From contig NZ_NKXO01000037.1 of NCBI RefSeq assembly GCF_002843425.1, positions 1 to 34,392 of the forward strand: a stretch of 34,392 nt of DNA, read 5' to 3'. Made by a program: the position numbers and the translations under genes. Source of the DNA: Raineya orbicola (GTDB lineage: Bacteria; Bacteroidota; Bacteroidia; Cytophagales; Thermonemataceae). This document shows, one piece after another, positions 32,182 through 34,392 of this stretch (within the stretch, counting starts at the first letter, position 1; the number at the start of each line of letters is the position of its first letter). The notes below the pieces were generated by a model that did no database searches, was not told the DNA's origin, and was given only the letters and a program-made list of their open reading frames with translations.

Positions 32182-32637
32182 TCAGGGAATTAGCCACTCA
32201 AATACACGACTTTGAAATTTTTTTTCACTATCTTGCCATTTTACTTGCACTTTCCATAAGCCTTTTGCAAGATTACCCGCATAAACAAACTGCCTGGCGT
32301 TATTATCCAAATTCAACGGAATAACAAAATCTTTCTTGCTGTTATCAGGACGAAAAAAAGAAATTTCTCCTTTTTCGTAATTTATTTTTTGCTCAAATTG
32401 TACCCATAGCGTATCTTGATGAGTATAAAATTTTATCGGAAATTCAGAAGCATTTCGTTGAGCTTGTATTTCCTCTTCATAACGCAAATCTTTTTCATAA
32501 TAATCTTTCTCCACGCTTTCGGTTTGTTTGCTTATCATTATGAGCGAAAGCACCAAAATAAAAACTACAAAAACTGCTACCGATATAGCTATTTTCGTTC
32601 CGAAATTCATTTGAGTAGATATTGGACTTTTAGACAT
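32182..32637 (-). CDS. FixH family protein (CcoH)
   Basis: 151 residues. One membrane helix (about 13-35) is followed by the family mark VEKDYYEKDLRYEEEI (42-57) and a periplasmic beta-domain with KGLWKVQVKWQD. FixH/CcoH helps assemble the cbb3-type cytochrome c oxidase. It is encoded 39 bases after ccoG on the same strand. The oxidase genes ccoN, O and P are not in the window. Confidence 0.88.
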   Translation of the reverse strand: MSKSPISTQMNFGTKIAISVAVFVVFILVLSLIMISKQTESVEKDYYEKDLRYEEEIQAQRNASEFPIKFYTHQDTLWVQFEQKINYEKGEISFFRPDNSKKDFVIPLNLDNNARQFVYAGNLAKGLWKVQVKWQDSEKKFQSRVFEWLIP

Positions 32638-32676
32638 TAGACATTGAGAAGGTTAAAATTGAATAAAAGGTTATTT

Positions 32677-34089
32677 TTATTCCGCAGGAGCAAGAAACGA
32701 AGTTTCCGTATTGTATAAAGTTTTTTGGGTTTCAGTATTGAAAGCCTTAATTTTCACCTTCATTGTACTGGCTGTAATTGAACTTTTGGGTATTTGTACA
32801 AAAAAAGTAATTTTTCGTACTTCTTGGGGTTGCAGAACCAGCTCTTGCGAAGTAGCCACCCACTGAATTTTTCCTATTTGCCCTTCGGCAAGTTCCAAGC
32901 GAATTTTTTGCGTATTGAAGGTTTTATTTACCAAAGTAGCATTGTAAAGGTTAGATACGGTGTCTTTGTTTGTACCAACTTCTTGATAAAGCATTCCCGG
33001 AGTTCGCATAATATTGATTTGCACGTCCTTACGCACAGCCAGTGCTGTAGCCATTATACCCAATAGTATTGTAAGCACCACCGAATAGCCAATCATTCTA
33101 CCTGTAACCCTAAATTTTTTACCTGTTTTTATGCCATTCATTGAATCATAGCGAATAAGCCCCTTAGGTTTATCAATTTTTTCCATTACCTCATCACAGG
33201 CATCTATGCAAGCAGTACAATTTACACATTCCAGTTGTGTTCCATTACGAATATCTATACCCGTAGGGCAAACTTGCACACACAATTTACAATCGATACA
33301 ATCGCCTTTGGGAGTAGCGTCTCCTTTTTTCATTTTTCCACGAGGTTCGCCTCTTACAAAATCATAAGCAACTACAATAGAATTGCTATCCAGCAACACG
33401 CCTTGCATACGCCCATAAGGACAAATCACAATACAAACAATTTCACGAATAAATGCAAATACTGCATAAAAAGCCCCTGTAAATACTCCTATCACAAGCC
33501 AAGCAACCCAATTTTCTGAAAAACTACCTGTAAATATCTCTTTAAGTCTATCTATTCCAACAATATAAGAAGCAAATGTAGAAATAAATACAAAGGAGAG
33601 CATCAAAAAAATGGCGTGCTTCAATGTTTTTTTGAGTATTTTTTCTCGTGTCCAAGAACTTTCAGCAAGTCTTTTTTGAGCAGAGGCATCGCCTTCTATC
33701 CAATATTCAACTTGTCTGAAAACCATTTCCAAGAAAATAGTTTGTGGGCAAGCCCAACCGCAAAACAACCTACCAAATACTACTGTGAAAAGTGCTATAA
33801 ATACCACAAAACTCACCAGTAGCAAAGCGAGCAAGAAAAAATCTTGTGGGAAAAAAGCTTGCCCAAAAATAATAAACTTACGTTCAATAAAATTCAGTAA
33901 AAAGAAAGGGTGTCCATTTATTTTGATAAATGGCATACCAAAAAGTATGGCTAAAAGCAAAAAGGCAAAAATTTTACGTAAGTTGGTGTAAAATCCTTGT
34001 GGTTTTTTGGGGAAAATCCAATGCCTTTTACCTGTTTTTTCCAAAACACCTAACTGCTCACGAAAAGTAGGTTGCTCTTGGGTTATCAT
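32677..34089 (-). CDS. ccoG: cbb3 oxidase accessory protein CcoG (polyferredoxin)
   Basis: 470 residues, with membrane helices at about 38-58, 84-106, 158-178, 193-218 and 333-351. CGWACPQT (110-117) and VICPYGRMQG (221-230) are the membrane-side motifs, and two 4Fe-4S sites are formed by C264/C267/C270/C274 and C288/C291/C294/C298. The C-terminal region (about 360-470) is an immunoglobulin-like periplasmic domain. CcoG handles copper reduction for cbb3 oxidase assembly. It heads the - strand run into fixH; a weak promoter lies 16 bases before its ATG. Confidence 0.95.
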   Translation of the reverse strand: MITQEQPTFREQLGVLEKTGKRHWIFPKKPQGFYTNLRKIFAFLLLAILFGMPFIKINGHPFFLLNFIERKFIIFGQAFFPQDFFLLALLLVSFVVFIALFTVVFGRLFCGWACPQTIFLEMVFRQVEYWIEGDASAQKRLAESSWTREKILKKTLKHAIFLMLSFVFISTFASYIVGIDRLKEIFTGSFSENWVAWLVIGVFTGAFYAVFAFIREIVCIVICPYGRMQGVLLDSNSIVVAYDFVRGEPRGKMKKGDATPKGDCIDCKLCVQVCPTGIDIRNGTQLECVNCTACIDACDEVMEKIDKPKGLIRYDSMNGIKTGKKFRVTGRMIGYSVVLTILLGIMATALAVRKDVQINIMRTPGMLYQEVGTNKDTVSNLYNATLVNKTFNTQKIRLELAEGQIGKIQWVATSQELVLQPQEVRKITFFVQIPKSSITASTMKVKIKAFNTETQKTLYNTETSFLAPAE

Positions 34090-34105
34090 AGCGTTTTTTT
34101 TGTTT

Positions 34106-34136
34106 CAAAAGTAGCTTGAATGCTCCGTTGGGTAAA
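34106..34136 (-). promoter_or_regulatory. Candidate promoter for ccoG
   Basis: On the - strand TACTTTTG (34106-34113) matches TAnnTTTG. A 19-base spacer precedes it, with TTTA (34133-34136) in place of TTTG. One mismatch, so moderate certainty; the leader would be very short. Confidence 0.4.
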
Positions 34137-34242
34137 TGACAAAAATCATTTCATTCTTTGAGTATGAACAGAAAAATACTTGTAAGTTTTTTAGCTTTTT
34201 TACATTAAAATTTCTAAATTTAGGCATTAAATCAGCAAAGCA

Positions 34243-34284
34243 ATGAAAAAACTCATTTTTTCTTTCAATATGACCGCCAATTGA
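34243..34284 (+). pseudogene. Start of an exported-protein gene, cut by the IS insertion
   Basis: ATG at 34243 opens MKKLIFSF, typical of a signal peptide, and the frame ends at TGA 34282-34284. The unique part spans only 34243-34263; from 34264 the sequence is the IS repeat. The likely history is that the IS inserted about seven codons into a gene whose rest lies beyond the element. It is divergent from ccoG. Confidence 0.4.
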
Positions 34285-34306
34285 GGTATTTGGAAAAATA
34301 AAAAAA

Positions 34307-34356
34307 TGGCATTTATTTAGGAAAATTTTCCAACGATTAACCTAAAAAAAATGCCA
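34307..34356. repeat. Hairpin covering the start codon of the putative transposase (right copy)
   Basis: Arms 34307-34321 and 34341-34356 pair over 15 positions with one bulged A. The second arm includes the ATG at 34351-34353. Same structure as at 37-86. Confidence 0.55.
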
Positions 34357-34392
34357 AATTTATTAGAAATCCTCCTGCTTTTACAAACAGAA
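34351..34392 (+). CDS. Start of a putative transposase, cut by the window edge
   Basis: Fourteen open codons from the ATG at 34351 to the last base, identical in sequence to the - strand start at 42. Product inferred from its place in a repeated, IS-like end; no transposase motif is reached. Confidence 0.45.
   Translation, partial: MPNLLEILLLLQTE

Larger units (their letters stand above)
34264..34392 (+). mobile_element. Right copy of the 129-bp terminal inverted repeat, 5' end of a putative IS
   Basis: Exact reverse complement of 1-129. It carries the same leader hairpin (arms 34307-34321 and 34341-34356) and the same outward reading frame starting at 34351. The perfect palindrome ggaaaattttcc (34320-34331) overlaps the inner end of the first arm and extends into the loop. 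The outer edge of the element is near 34264, where the two flanks stop matching. Confidence 0.7.

Noticed and set aside
1-34392. Linear plasmid or phage genome with terminal inverted repeats
   Set aside because: No replication, telomere, packaging or structural genes are seen, the content is chromosomal, and both repeats run into an unfinished reading frame, which is not expected of true molecule ends.

Overview
The window (34,392 bases, AT-rich) comes from a member of the Bacteroidota, most likely a Cytophagales-type bacterium. This rests on family content (DUF5606 and DUF6132 proteins, CcoG and FixH, a DbpA-tailed DEAD-box helicase, large coiled-coil/GAF histidine kinases) and on several promoters matching the Bacteroidota consensus TTTG-N19/20-TAnnTTTG. 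The species cannot be named from the sequence alone. No tRNA, rRNA, CRISPR array or phage module was seen.

Ends (1-129 and 34264-34392). The two ends are a perfect 129-bp inverted repeat. Each copy reads outward into the first 14 codons of the same reading frame. The simplest reading is that the window lies between two oppositely oriented copies of one insertion sequence (IS), and that the assembly stopped inside each copy. The right copy appears to cut a gene that begins at 34243.

Sulfur island (175-11955, all + strand). In order: an ArsR-type regulator, a TauE/SafE exporter, a CstB-like persulfide dioxygenase-rhodanese fusion, two single-domain rhodaneses (one a lipoprotein), a DUF6132 membrane protein, a thioredoxin, an unknown 119-residue protein with its own strong promoter, a type II sulfide:quinone oxidoreductase, a membrane-anchored diheme TsdA-like cytochrome, an MFS transporter with a broken frame, an OprD-like porin, a periplasmic DsrE protein, two YeeE/YedE half-transporters and the N-terminal half of a beta carbonic anhydrase. 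Together they suggest a sulfide, persulfide and thiosulfate handling system. Sulfide would be oxidised by SQR into the quinone pool, and persulfide converted to sulfite and thiosulfate by the dioxygenase/rhodaneses. Sulfite would leave through TauE, and thiosulfate would be oxidised by the TsdA-like cytochrome or moved by YeeE/YedE and the porin/MFS pair. The truncated carbonic anhydrase may mark the inner edge of the island.

Middle (12144-23103). A giant alpha-2-macroglobulin lipoprotein with a thioester motif, galE, a small membrane protein and a MoxR/magnesium-chelatase-type AAA ATPase (both on -), then a + strand cassette of WbqC-like protein, family 2 glycosyltransferase and SAM methyltransferase, which looks like surface-glycan decoration.

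Right part (23177-34089, all - strand). A 1479-residue hybrid-free sensor histidine kinase with a very recent 639-bp internal tandem duplication of a GAF module, a putative lipoprotein, a DEAD-box RNA helicase, a DUF5606 protein with a lysine-rich repeat tail, the GTPase EngB, an alpha/beta hydrolase, FixH and CcoG. These are mostly ordinary chromosomal genes.
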